From: CAADGN01 sp035443945
GTDB taxonomy: Bacteria; Planctomycetota; Phycisphaerae; Phycisphaerales; UBA1924
Length of the DNA: 64,000 nt
Direction: 5' to 3'
Assembly (NCBI GenBank): GCA_035443945.1
Contig: DAOMNQ010000003.1
Coordinates: 1-64,000 of the forward strand
Below the pieces are notes generated by a model. It worked only from the letters and a program-made list of their open reading frames with translations, had not been told where the DNA came from and did no database searches. A program made the translations under genes and the position numbers. Below, piece by piece: positions 1-7,319 of this stretch (within the stretch, counting starts at the first letter, position 1; each line of letters opens with the position of its first letter).

Positions 1-475
1 CGCCCGCACCGCCGAACAGACCGATCTTGCCGCCGCGGACGAACGGGCAGAGCAGGTCGATGACCTTGATGCCCGTCACGAGGATCTCGGTATTGGGGTT
101 CAACTGGCTGAACTCGGGCGGCTCGCGGTGGATGGGCCGGCGCGGGGCGTCCACGAGGTCGGGCTTCTTGTCGATGGCGTCGCCGAGCAGGTTGAAGACG
201 CGGCCGAGGACCATCTCGCCCACCGGGACGGTGACGGGCTGGCCGGTGTCGAGGCAGGGCAGGCCGCGGCGGAGGCCGTCGGTCGAGCCGAGGGCGACCG
301 CCCGGACGCGCCCGCCGCCGAGGTGCTGCTGGACCTCGCCGGTGAGGCGGAGCGGGCCGGCGGGGGTCTCGGCCTCGACGCGGACGGCGTTGTAGATGTC
401 GGGGAGCTGGTCCTCGGGGAACTGGGCGTCGAAGGTGGAGCCGATGACCTGCGTGATGGTGCCGGTGGTGGCCAT
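1..475 (-). CDS. atpD: F-type ATP synthase subunit beta, N-terminal part (cut by window edge)
   Basis: Catalytic beta subunit of the F1 sector of ATP synthase, acting at the inner face of the cytoplasmic membrane. The reverse-strand frame starts MATTGTITQVIGSTFDAQF and runs through the N-terminal beta-barrel into the nucleotide-binding domain. It shows EILVTGIKVIDLLCPF and then GGKIGLFGGAG, the start of the P-loop, where the window ends. About 158 codons are present, roughly a third of the usual length. The ATG at 475 follows a GAGGAA ribosome site. The sequence resembles canonical F-type beta subunits, not the Na+-type N-ATPase form. The gene upstream on the same strand is not atpG but a PEP-CTERM protein ending in a terminator, so atpD appears to begin its own transcript. 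Confidence 0.95.
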   Translation of the reverse strand, partial: MATTGTITQVIGSTFDAQFPEDQLPDIYNAVRVEAETPAGPLRLTGEVQQHLGGGRVRAVALGSTDGLRRGLPCLDTGQPVTVPVGEMVLGRVFNLLGDAIDKKPDLVDAPRRPIHREPPEFSQLNPNTEILVTGIKVIDLLCPFVRGGKIGLFGGAG

Positions 476-692
476 GGGGACGGTTCCTCGTGTGCCGTGG
501 GTGCGTTGGGGTTGTGCGGGCTTTTTGCGTGCGAATCGGGCGTCCCGGGGGGCCGGTCCGCGGCGCCCCCGGTCGGGGGGGCGAAAGGATAGGACGGGCG
601 GGGCGGAGGGGCGAGGGGGTGAGGTGGCGGCACAGCGCAGAACTCGGCGCCATCCGCCGCGGCTTCGCGGCGCGACCAGGCCCGAAGACGAA

Positions 693-716
693 CCGACCTC
701 CACGGGTGGAGGTCGG
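693..716 (-). terminator. hairpin terminator downstream of the PEP-CTERM gene
   Basis: A perfect 11-bp stem (CCGACCTCCAC / GTGGAGGTCGG) closes on a two-base gap. Read leftwards it is followed by TTCGTCTT, a partly T-rich tail. It sits 36 bases past the stop of the gene ending at 752 and separates it from atpD. The short T tract makes intrinsic termination likely but not certain. Confidence 0.55.
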
Positions 717-751
717 ACGTAGACGCACAAGAAGGATGACGGTCCGCGGGG

Positions 752-1435
752 CTAGCGCCGCCGACGCCTGAGGCCCGCGCCCGCGCCGAGGGCGAGGAGC
801 GCGCCGGTCGCCGGGGCCGGGATGGCCCTGTACTCGCCCGTGCCGAACGCCTCGAAGCCGGTGATGAAGCCGCCTGAGGAGGTGAGGGTGCCGGGCACGA
901 CCTGGGCGGAGAACGAGAGCGTGACCGGGTCCGTGATCTGGAGCCCGAAGGGCAGGTTCTGCGCGCTGCCGTCGCCGACCGCGCCGGTGAACGTGAACTG
1001 GACGATCCCGGCGACGTCGACGTACGTGAAACTGACGCTCGCGGTGCTCACCAGCAGAAACTCAGACGCGAGCGGCGAGGTGCCGATGAGCAGGTCGAAG
1101 AAGCCGGGGTTGCCCGGCGTCCACACGTTGTAGACGGTGTTCGGAGCGTCGGGGATGCCCGCGATGTCGGGGATGAACACGTCCAGCGAGATGTCGGTGT
1201 AGAGCGAGCCGACCAGGCCGCCGTTCACGAAGAAATCGGCCGTGGTGAGGGGAGCGGCATCGGCGGGATTCGCGGAGCCGCCGGCGGTCGAGCCGCCGTC
1301 GTAGAGGGCCGTCCCGTCGTAGACCAGGTTCATCCCGGTGAAGTGGATCACGACGTCGGCGCTGGCGGCGGTCGCTGCAAGGGCGACCGCGCCGAGCATG
1401 CCGGGCACGCGGAGCGAACGAAGGGAGTGGCGCAT
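752..1435 (-). CDS. secreted PEP-CTERM sorting-domain protein
   Basis: Predicted exported protein of 227 residues, function unknown. The start at 1435 (MRHSLRSLRVPG) gives a signal peptide with an Ala-rich hydrophobic core ending near ASADV. The longer upstream extension is low-complexity and lacks a signal sequence, so it was rejected. The body is rich in Thr, Ser and hydrophobics with few charges, typical of a beta-rich surface protein. The C terminus has IPAPATGALLALGAGAG followed by a run of five Arg, which is the layout of a PEP-CTERM sorting signal: a Pro-containing motif, a transmembrane stretch and a basic tail. Family knowledge says such proteins are processed by an exosortase, which is not encoded here. 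Two more PEP-CTERM proteins lie at 10167 and 21756. Confidence 0.85.
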   Translation of the reverse strand: MRHSLRSLRVPGMLGAVALAATAASADVVIHFTGMNLVYDGTALYDGGSTAGGSANPADAAPLTTADFFVNGGLVGSLYTDISLDVFIPDIAGIPDAPNTVYNVWTPGNPGFFDLLIGTSPLASEFLLVSTASVSFTYVDVAGIVQFTFTGAVGDGSAQNLPFGLQITDPVTLSFSAQVVPGTLTSSGGFITGFEAFGTGEYRAIPAPATGALLALGAGAGLRRRRR

Positions 1436-1876
1436 CTCTGGTCTCGCTCTCTCTCGGGATGCGAGTCCGCCGCGGCCCCCCTGGACTCCCCGGAGAAGCC
1501 CGGCGCGCACCCAAGCCCCGAGTTTACAGGTGGGTCTGCCGACGCTCAAGAGAAATCTCCCATCCTTTCGCGCTCGCCCCAAGGGAGTGTGGTGCGGTTG
1601 GGCAGTCTGGATAAGGCCGCGCCAGGCCCTCCGCCCCGCCTGCTCTCCTGCCGCGGGGCCGTCCCCGGTCGGCTCCCCGTCCCCTCCCCCGCGCCCGGCG
1701 GCCTCTCCGCCTCCGCTCGGCGCGGCGAGGTCGCGCCAGTACTGCCGGCCACGAGAGGGCTGTCGCGTCGGAAGGCGCGGGCCGCAGTGCGCGGTATGTT
1801 GGCCGGGTGGCGTCGGGGTCCGCCGGGGGAGGCGGGGTCGGCGCGACATCTGAATCGCCGGCGGGAGGGCACGATC

Positions 1877-2518
1877 ATGCGACTCAGTTCAGTCGCCTGG
1901 GTGGCGGCGTTGTTCGTTTTCGGCGCGATTGTCGGCTCGGCGTTGGGGCAGGACGACGAGGTCTCGCGGCTGACCGGGCCGTCGTTGCGAACGCTGCAAC
2001 TGCACCGGGGGCACTTCATCGAGACGCCCGACGGCGTGTTCTGGGACATGTGGGGAGAGCAGGAGTACCTCAAGGTCTTCAACCGGGTCGTGAAGAAGCG
2101 TGCGATCAAGGAGAAGCGGACCAGCCCGATCCTCGCGGAGTGGGTGACGGTCGGGTATCGCTGGGAGATCGAAGACCATCGGGACGCGGTGGCGTGGGGC
2201 GTCTCGGGCGATGAGGATGACCCGCGTGAGTGGTACTGGGAGCGCAGTGTCGATGGCACGCCGCCGCTGTGGCACACGGTGTCACCGAGTCGGCTGGGGT
2301 TCATTTACATCGACGAGCGCAACAGGAACGCCGTTGCAGCCGACGAGGATACGCGGAGCACGAAGGTGGTAGCTGACCTTGGGGGTGGACTAGAACCTAT
2401 CCCATATCCTCAAGATTCAACTTCACCACAGAGACACAGAGATCACAGAGGCGGAAAAACAAGCTCTTTCTCTCTGTGCCCTCTGTGCCTCTGTGGTGAA
2501 TCATGGGTTTGGGGATAG
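1877..2518 (+). CDS. small secreted protein of unknown function with repeat-derived C terminus
   Basis: Hypothetical exported protein of 213 residues. The ATG at 1877 follows GGGAGG at 1863-1868 and begins a clear signal peptide (MRLSSVAWVAALFVFGAIV, cleavage near ALGQ). The mature part is Trp- and charge-rich, for example WDMWGEQEYLKVFNRVVKKR and a WYWERS segment. No known domain is recognised. From about residue 172 the reading frame runs into the palindromic repeat element at 2390-2525. The last 42 codons and the stop codon therefore come from the element, and the original C terminus has probably been replaced. The gene is flanked by non-coding DNA and stands alone. Confidence 0.7.
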   Translation: MRLSSVAWVAALFVFGAIVGSALGQDDEVSRLTGPSLRTLQLHRGHFIETPDGVFWDMWGEQEYLKVFNRVVKKRAIKEKRTSPILAEWVTVGYRWEIEDHRDAVAWGVSGDEDDPREWYWERSVDGTPPLWHTVSPSRLGFIYIDERNRNAVAADEDTRSTKVVADLGGGLEPIPYPQDSTSPQRHRDHRGGKTSSFSLCPLCLCGESWVWG

Positions 2519-2525
2519 GTTCTAG
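2390..2525. repeat. 136-bp palindromic repeat element, copy A
   Basis: The ends are perfect 14-bp inverted repeats, CTAGAACCTATCCC on the left and its complement at 2512-2525. Inside is a second long imperfect inverted repeat built from CACCACAGAGACACAGAG and its complement CTCTGTGCCTCTGTGGTG, separated by about 20 bases. It encodes no transposase, so it looks like a MITE- or REP-like non-autonomous element. Two diverged copies lie at 61636-61765 (opposite orientation) and 63543-63670. It overlaps the 3' end of the gene at 1877. Confidence 0.85.
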
Positions 2526-2739
2526 TTCGCTGCTCGCGGGTCGCGCGTGCATTGCGCGGTGTGGTCCGGTATGGCGCATCGGTCATGCGTCCTTGGGGCG
2601 ATCCGGCAGTCGGGCCGACCGGCGCCCGCTCGCCCGGGCCGCCACGCCCCCTCCGGAAGGTCCGACGCGGTTCTCGGAGGCGCAAACGCCCATTTCGGCC
2701 TTTGGAAGGCGGCGAATCGACTCTCGAGAAGCCGTGATC

Positions 2740-2865
2740 GGTGACCAAACACCCGTGTTCGATGACCAAACACCCGTGTTCGATGACCAAACACCCGTGT
2801 TCGATGACCGATCACCCGTGTTCGATGACCGATCACCCGTGTTCGATGACCGATCAGCCGTGATG
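2740..2865. repeat. six tandem 21-bp units, each with an internal dyad
   Basis: Six head-to-tail 21-bp units lie between two convergent genes (stops at 2518 and 3009). Each begins G(A/G)TGACC. The first three carry the interrupted palindrome AACAC-CC-GTGTT, the next two CAC-CC-GTG, and the sixth is degenerate. A further partial unit trails to about 2883. The 21-bp period equals two DNA helical turns, so the dyads fall on one face. The rest of 2526-3008 shows no credible gene: its ORFs lack start signals and merely translate the repeat. Confidence 0.8.
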
Positions 2866-3008
2866 GATCAGCCGTGAGCCGTGCCGGACTCACGATGCGC
2901 CGCGATGGAACCCCCGGACGGCGTGCCGGACGACGCGCCTCCGACCGGTAACTCCGCGCGCTCCGTCCGGGAACTCTCACGCTCGAGCGGCGGCGGGCCG
3001 CCCGCCGT

Positions 3009-3788
3009 TCAGAACCCCATCGTGTACGCCCCGTCCCCGAGCACGTCCTCGTTGCGCGCCGAGCCGTCGAGGAAGGTCATCTGGCCGCGGCCCGTGCCGT
3101 GCCACCAGGCGTAGACGATCCACTCGAAGGTCCGGCGGTGCAGAGCGACGGTCATCGTGCCGGAATCGCCGAGGAGGACGAAGCGCGAGGGGACGGCCTT
3201 CACGCGGTCGGGGCCGAACCACGGGCCGTAGACGGGCTTGCCGTCGATGCGCCGCTCGTACATGGCGCGGTTGGCCTCGTAACTGTTGCCCATCATGCCG
3301 AAAACGGTGGTCTCGCCTGCGCGGCTGGCCGCGCCGAACTCCTCCCACGGGATGGGGACTTCGGGATGACCGAAGTAGCGGATGCCGTCGTCGTTGGGGC
3401 AGCGGAAGATGCGCGCGAAGGCGTCGGTGGTCTCGTTGAGGCCGAGGTAGGGGTTGACGGGGCGGCGCGTGGCGAGGAGGTCGGAGGGCGCATCGGGGTC
3501 TTCGCCGTCGTAGCCGTAGAAGTGGACGCCGCCCCACCCCCAGCGGAGTTTCTGGCCGTACTCGGGGTCGCTGCCCCAGGGGAAGCGGTCGAAGTCGTCG
3601 AGGTACATCGCCCAGGCGAGGCCGTGCTGGCGGAGGTTGCTCAGGCAGGCGGCGTCGCGGGCGGCGCGGCGAGCCTTGCCGAGCGCGGGAAGCAGGACGC
3701 CGATCAGCAGGGCGATGATGGCGATGACGACGAGAATCTCGACGAGCGAGAAGCCGGGACGCGCGGGGGCGGTGCGCGGTGGCCGCAT
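3009..3788 (-). CDS. type II secretion pseudopilin-like protein (prepilin N-methylation motif)
   Basis: Pseudopilin-like protein of 259 residues. Near residue 12 is the prepilin peptidase/methylation motif GFSLVEILVV followed by a hydrophobic helix (IAIIALLIGVLLPALGKAR), so it should be cleaved after Gly and inserted in the cytoplasmic membrane. The downstream LSNLRQHGLAWAMY and the C-terminal FLDGS, preceded by a His about ten residues earlier, match the planctomycete DUF1559-like pseudopilin family, which ends in an H-x9-DG-type motif. The gene lies 60 bases downstream of the FecR-like gene on the same strand, the last member of a sigma/FecR/pseudopilin group. Its role in a secretion apparatus or cell-surface structure is inferred. 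Confidence 0.85.
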   Translation of the reverse strand: MRPPRTAPARPGFSLVEILVVIAIIALLIGVLLPALGKARRAARDAACLSNLRQHGLAWAMYLDDFDRFPWGSDPEYGQKLRWGWGGVHFYGYDGEDPDAPSDLLATRRPVNPYLGLNETTDAFARIFRCPNDDGIRYFGHPEVPIPWEEFGAASRAGETTVFGMMGNSYEANRAMYERRIDGKPVYGPWFGPDRVKAVPSRFVLLGDSGTMTVALHRRTFEWIVYAWWHGTGRGQMTFLDGSARNEDVLGDGAYTMGF

Positions 3789-3848
3789 GGCGAACTGTAC
3801 GCGGCCGGTGCGCCGACTGTTGCGGGAACGGCTGCGCCGTGGTGGGCG

Positions 3849-4856
3849 TTACCAGGCGAGGCGCAGGTCGTCCCACCAGCGGTCGAGGGCGGCGGGGTCG
3901 AGCGTCGCGGCGGCGGCGAGGGCCGCATCGGCCGGCGGGGCGAGGTCCGCGAGGCGGGCGATGACGGCGGCGCGAGCGTCGTCGCGCGTGCGGGGGATGA
4001 GGTGCCAGAGCGTGAGCGAGTCGCGCGGGCGGGCGACGGCGAGGAGGGCGGCGAGGGCGTCGGCATCGGTGCCGCGCTGTTCGAGCGCCTCGGCGGCGGC
4101 GTGGAGCGCGGGGGGGGCATCGTCGAAGACCGGGATGCCCGGGCCGGACGCGCCCGAGATTCGGCAGGACGCCCCGGCGGGGACGCGCGAGGCGACCGGC
4201 CTGGCCTGCAACTCGACCCAGCCCGCGGTGACTCGGAGGCGGCCGTCGCCGCGCTCGTCGACGGCGAGGTCGTAGGCGCAGCCCATGTCGATGGCGGTGG
4301 CGGCGGGGGTCTCGACGAAGAAGAGGCGGGGGGGGGCGTAGATGAACGCGCTGATCTCGCCGCGGGCGAGTTCGAGGCGGTGCTCGCCGGCTCTGGCGCG
4401 GAGGAGGCGCAGGCGCGAGCCGCCCTCGACGGTGACTCGGCCGACGCCGGAGCCGGTGAGGCGGGCGCGCGAGCCTTCGGGCGTCTCGACCCATCGGCCC
4501 TCGCGCCAGGCGCGCGTGCCCGTGAGCGACGACGAGTCGAGGAGCACGTCGCCGGTCAGCGCGGCGATCTCCCAGGCGGGGGAGAGGGCCGGGCGCGCGA
4601 AGAGCCAGCCGACGAGCGCGAGCGCGACCGCGGCGGCCGCGGCGAGCGCGACGCGGAGGAACGGCGACCGCGGCAGGGCGAGCGGACGGCGGCGCGGCGC
4701 GGCGGCGGCGGGGTCGCGTTCAGGGAGAGCGGCGAGGAGCGTGTTCGCGTCCGGCTCAACCCGCTCCGATCGCAGGGCGCGTTCGAGCGCGGCGATTCGC
4801 GGGTCCGGGTCTCCGGTGGGATCCCAGAGGTACAGACTGTCGGGGGGGGGGTTCAT
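3849..4856 (-). CDS. FecR-domain transmembrane anti-sigma-like protein
   Basis: Protein of 335 residues. An N-terminal cytoplasmic segment of about 65 residues is followed by one membrane helix (around FLRVALAAAAAVALALVGWL). The FecR-like beta-rich domain spans about residues 105-220 and includes WVETPEGSRARL, LELARGEISAFI and FFVETPAATA. FecR-type proteins sense signals outside the membrane and control a partner ECF sigma factor. Its ATG overlaps the sigma factor stop (ATGA at 4856-4853), so translation is probably coupled. Oddities are a run of ten C in codons 2-5 and a run of nine C further in (4328-4336), both possible slippage sites. The C-terminal 110 residues are Ala- and Asp-rich with no recognised domain. 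Confidence 0.85.
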   Translation of the reverse strand: MNPPPDSLYLWDPTGDPDPRIAALERALRSERVEPDANTLLAALPERDPAAAAPRRRPLALPRSPFLRVALAAAAAVALALVGWLFARPALSPAWEIAALTGDVLLDSSSLTGTRAWREGRWVETPEGSRARLTGSGVGRVTVEGGSRLRLLRARAGEHRLELARGEISAFIYAPPRLFFVETPAATAIDMGCAYDLAVDERGDGRLRVTAGWVELQARPVASRVPAGASCRISGASGPGIPVFDDAPPALHAAAEALEQRGTDADALAALLAVARPRDSLTLWHLIPRTRDDARAAVIARLADLAPPADAALAAAATLDPAALDRWWDDLRLAW

Positions 4857-5532
4857 GGCGTGGCCTCGCCGTTGTCGAGTCGTTCGCGGAGGAGTTTCAT
4901 GCCGCGGTGCAGGTTCACGCGGACGGAGCCTTCGGTCAGCCCGAGCCGGAGCGCGATGAGCGGGCCGGGCATCTGCTCGATGAGCCGGAGGGCGAGCGTG
5001 TCGCGGTAGGCCTCGGGGAGCGAGCGGATCGCGTCGAGCACGTGCCCGGCGGTGATGCCGTCGGCGCGTGCGGCGAGTGGCGGGTGTGCCCCGGCGGCGG
5101 CTTCGCGCCTGGCGCNNNNNNNNNNTTTGCGAGTGTCGAGCAGCAGGAAAATCCCCGGCTGCGCGGCAAGCCCGTTGCTGTGGTCCCCGCCGACACCGAC
5201 ACCACCTGCGCCATCGCCGCGAGCCACGAGCCCAGCGCATCGTCGCGGCGCAGGTCGTCGAGGCGCTGCCACGCGCGGATGAACACGTCCTGCGTGAGGT
5301 CGTCGCAGTCGGAGCGCGGGGCTCGAACCAGCAGCACGGCCCGCACCAGCCCGGCGTAGCGCACGTAGAGATCGGCGAAGGCCCGGCGGTCGCCGGCGCG
5401 GGCACGGGCCAGCAGCGAGGAATCGTTCGGATCGGCATCCGAAGCGGAGCCGTCGGGCGCGCACGGCGGCCGCGCCCCGGTGTGGAGCGCGACGCCGAGG
5501 GTCTGTGTGTGTCCTGGCGCGGGGTGGTCCAC
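4853..5532 (-). CDS. ECF RNA polymerase sigma factor, broken by an assembly gap
   Basis: Extracytoplasmic-function sigma factor paired with the adjoining FecR gene. The 5' part, from a GTG at 5532, encodes region 2 (ADLYVRYAGLVRAVLLV, then DLTQDVFIRAWQRLDD and GSWLAAMA). The 3' part encodes region 4 (RSLPEAYRDTLALRLIE, EGSVRVNLHRGMKLLRERL) and ends at 4853. Ten Ns at 5116-5125 separate them, and the two halves are in different frames across the gap (the 680-base span is not a multiple of three), so the gap length is arbitrary. The roughly 80 bases before the gap give a peptide unlike any sigma linker and may be low-quality contig end. The start lies nine bases after the upstream secreted gene, suggesting an operon. 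Confidence 0.85.
5116..5125. other. assembly gap (10 N)
   Basis: Ten unknown bases interrupt the ECF sigma factor gene. The frames on either side do not match, so if both flanks are right the true gap is not ten bases (modulo three it should leave a remainder of two). Confidence 0.98.
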
Positions 5533-5541
5533 GCGAGCACC

Positions 5542-6303
5542 TTATCGCGAGTCGGCGGTGCGGAGAATGGCGGCGGCGGATTCGTTCCAATGGGCGAGGT
5601 GGGCGTCGATGTTCGTGCGCAGGAGCGACTTCTCGTCGCCGACCCCCCGGATGGCGCGGCGCATGTGGGCCTCGTAGAGGTCGCGCTGGCTCTTGCGCAC
5701 TCCTGGGTGTGCGGCGTTGGCGGCGGCGAACTCCATCGCAGGGTCGCCGCCGGAGAGGTCGATCGCGCGGACGAGCCAGGCGTATCCCTGCACACCCGCC
5801 GCGAAGCCGGGGCGCGCCTTGTCCGGGCTGATGTTCATGTGCCAGAGGCAGGCGGCGAAGTAGCCGGCGTCGAACCAGGCGCGGGCGCGCTCGGCGTCGG
5901 TGGCGCCGGCGTCGGCCTCGCGGTCGAGGGCGATCCACGCGAGGCGTGCGAGCAGCCCGGCGCACGCAGGCTCGTCGCGATACAGGTAGACGGTCGCGCG
6001 GCGGAGCGTCTCCATGCGGACGAGCGTCGAGTCGGTCTCGCTCAGGAGCGCGAGTGTCCGGTCGGCGATGCGCTTCGGGTTCGCGCTCTTGCCCGCGCCG
6101 TCGAACGCGCCCTTGCCCCACGGCAGGCTCCTGGCGTCGCCGATCTCGATCTCGACGCAGACGAGGGGGGGGCCGAGTGTCGCGTGCCCGGCGGGTACGG
6201 CGTGGCAGCGCTCGCCGCCGGCGGTGGCGGTGGTGACGACGGTAGCGGCGGCAAGCCCGATCGAGCCTGCGAGCGCGAGGCAGGCGAGGCGTGGCGTTGA
6301 CAT
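5542..6303 (-). CDS. secreted protein of unknown function, upstream of the sigma/FecR pair
   Basis: Exported protein of 253 residues with no recognised family. It begins MSTPRLACLALAGSIGLAAAT, a signal peptide probably cleaved near TATA-GG. The mature protein is mostly helical in character, with ADRTLALLSETDSTLVRMET, DREADAGATDAERARAW and a C-terminal YEAHMRRAI..LRTNIDAHLAHW segment, reminiscent of alpha-helical repeat proteins but without a scorable TPR consensus. It lies nine bases upstream of the sigma gene on the same strand and is probably co-transcribed with it. It could be a signal sensor, or simply a neighbour; nothing in the sequence decides. Confidence 0.75.
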   Translation of the reverse strand: MSTPRLACLALAGSIGLAAATVVTTATAGGERCHAVPAGHATLGPPLVCVEIEIGDARSLPWGKGAFDGAGKSANPKRIADRTLALLSETDSTLVRMETLRRATVYLYRDEPACAGLLARLAWIALDREADAGATDAERARAWFDAGYFAACLWHMNISPDKARPGFAAGVQGYAWLVRAIDLSGGDPAMEFAAANAAHPGVRKSQRDLYEAHMRRAIRGVGDEKSLLRTNIDAHLAHWNESAAAILRTADSR

Positions 6304-6380
6304 GGGGTGTCTCCTGCGTGGATCGGCGTGATGGCCGTCAGGGAGGAGACGCCGCGGAGGGGGCGGGTGTTAGCGGGGCG

Positions 6381-7226
6381 TCAGCGGATTCGGCGCAGCA
6401 CGGCCATGCCGTAGTTGTAGGGTGAGGTGTAGAGGTCGCAGGCGGTGTAGCGGGGGTCGGCGGCGGCGAGAGCGTCGAGGAAGCGGCGCGGGCCGTCGTG
6501 GCCGCACTGGTCGGGGAAGACATCGTGCAGGATGACGGAGCCGCCGGTGTCGAGGAACGGCTCGACGGCGTGGAAGTCGCGCGTGACACCGGCGAGCGTG
6601 TGATCGCCGTCGATGAACGCGAGTTGGACGCCGTTTTCGGCGAGGTGCGTCGCGGCGCGGGCGATCTCGCGGGCGCTGTCGCCGCGGTAGAGCGTGACGA
6701 GGTCGTCGAGGGCGGCGCGGCGGAGGGCGTCGCGGACGAAGGCGAGGTCGTCGGGCACGCCGGCTGCGCTGAGCGCTTCGGCGTGCGCCCAGGCGAGCGT
6801 GTCGAAACGATCGAAGCAGTGGAGCCGTCGGCCGGGGCCTGCGTCGCGCAGCGCGGCGGCGATCCAGTGCGTGCTGACGCTCATGAAGGTGCCGGTCTCG
6901 ACGACGACGCGCGGCGCGGCGTTGCGGACGAGGGCGTAGAGCAGCAGCCCCGCCTCGGGCGAGAGCGAGCCGGGCCACGACGCGGGCATCGCGTAGAGCC
7001 GCTCGAGCGAGGCGATCCACGGGACGGCGCGGTCCATCCACGCGGGCAGCGCGTAGCAGGGGCGGTGCGTGGCGGGATCGGACGACGGGTAGTGGGCGAG
7101 GCGCGACGGGCGCGTGTCCGCCGCGTCCGCCCCGCCGCCGGATGCGCGGCCGCCATGCACGACCTCCCAGACGGAGTTTCGCACGCGCTGGATGGCGCGA
7201 CCCGAGGCGGCACGAAGGCGGTGCAT
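6381..7226 (-). CDS. class I SAM-dependent methyltransferase
   Basis: Predicted methyltransferase of 281 residues of the Methyltransf_24-like type. The SAM-binding Rossmann motif is VVVETGTFMSVSTHWIAAAL, with the acidic residue in RLHCFDRFD, then LAFIDGDHTLAGVTRDF (the D-G-D-H segment typical of this group) and a VILHDVFPDQ strand. The start at 7226 (MHRLRAASGRAIQR) was chosen because further extension would overlap the divergent sucC region and is low-complexity. No strong ribosome site is visible, and a start nearer the conserved part is possible. The substrate is unknown; relatives often act on sugars or cell-surface glycans. It is divergent from sucC. Confidence 0.8.
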   Translation of the reverse strand: MHRLRAASGRAIQRVRNSVWEVVHGGRASGGGADAADTRPSRLAHYPSSDPATHRPCYALPAWMDRAVPWIASLERLYAMPASWPGSLSPEAGLLLYALVRNAAPRVVVETGTFMSVSTHWIAAALRDAGPGRRLHCFDRFDTLAWAHAEALSAAGVPDDLAFVRDALRRAALDDLVTLYRGDSAREIARAATHLAENGVQLAFIDGDHTLAGVTRDFHAVEPFLDTGGSVILHDVFPDQCGHDGPRRFLDALAAADPRYTACDLYTSPYNYGMAVLRRIR

Positions 7227-7319
7227 GGGGCGATGATACTGGCGGCGGTGTACGAGCAGCCGTCCCACCTTCGCCGGTGTACCATGCCGCTCGCACGTTG
7301 GCCGAGGCAGGAGGCGGAC

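Noticed and set aside
2397..2579. ORFs with the HHRGTEGTERK / CDLCVSVV type peptides at all three repeat copies
   Set aside because: They translate the palindromic CACCACAGAG repeat itself. They occur on both strands at each copy, have no start signals, and are a well-known annotation artefact.
2735..2870. CRISPR array
   Set aside because: Units are directly abutting 21-bp repeats without unique spacers, and no cas genes are present.
2443..2980. Reverse- and forward-strand ORFs with repeated GHRTRVI- or DDQTPVF-like peptides
   Set aside because: The peptide repeats are just the 21-bp DNA repeat read as codons (21 is a multiple of three). They have no ribosome site and no plausible protein composition outside the array.
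5542..6303. Zinc-finger anti-sigma factor (RsiW/RskA type) for the ECF sigma gene
   Set aside because: The protein has a signal peptide and no HxxxCxxC motif; the FecR-like gene is the better anti-sigma candidate.
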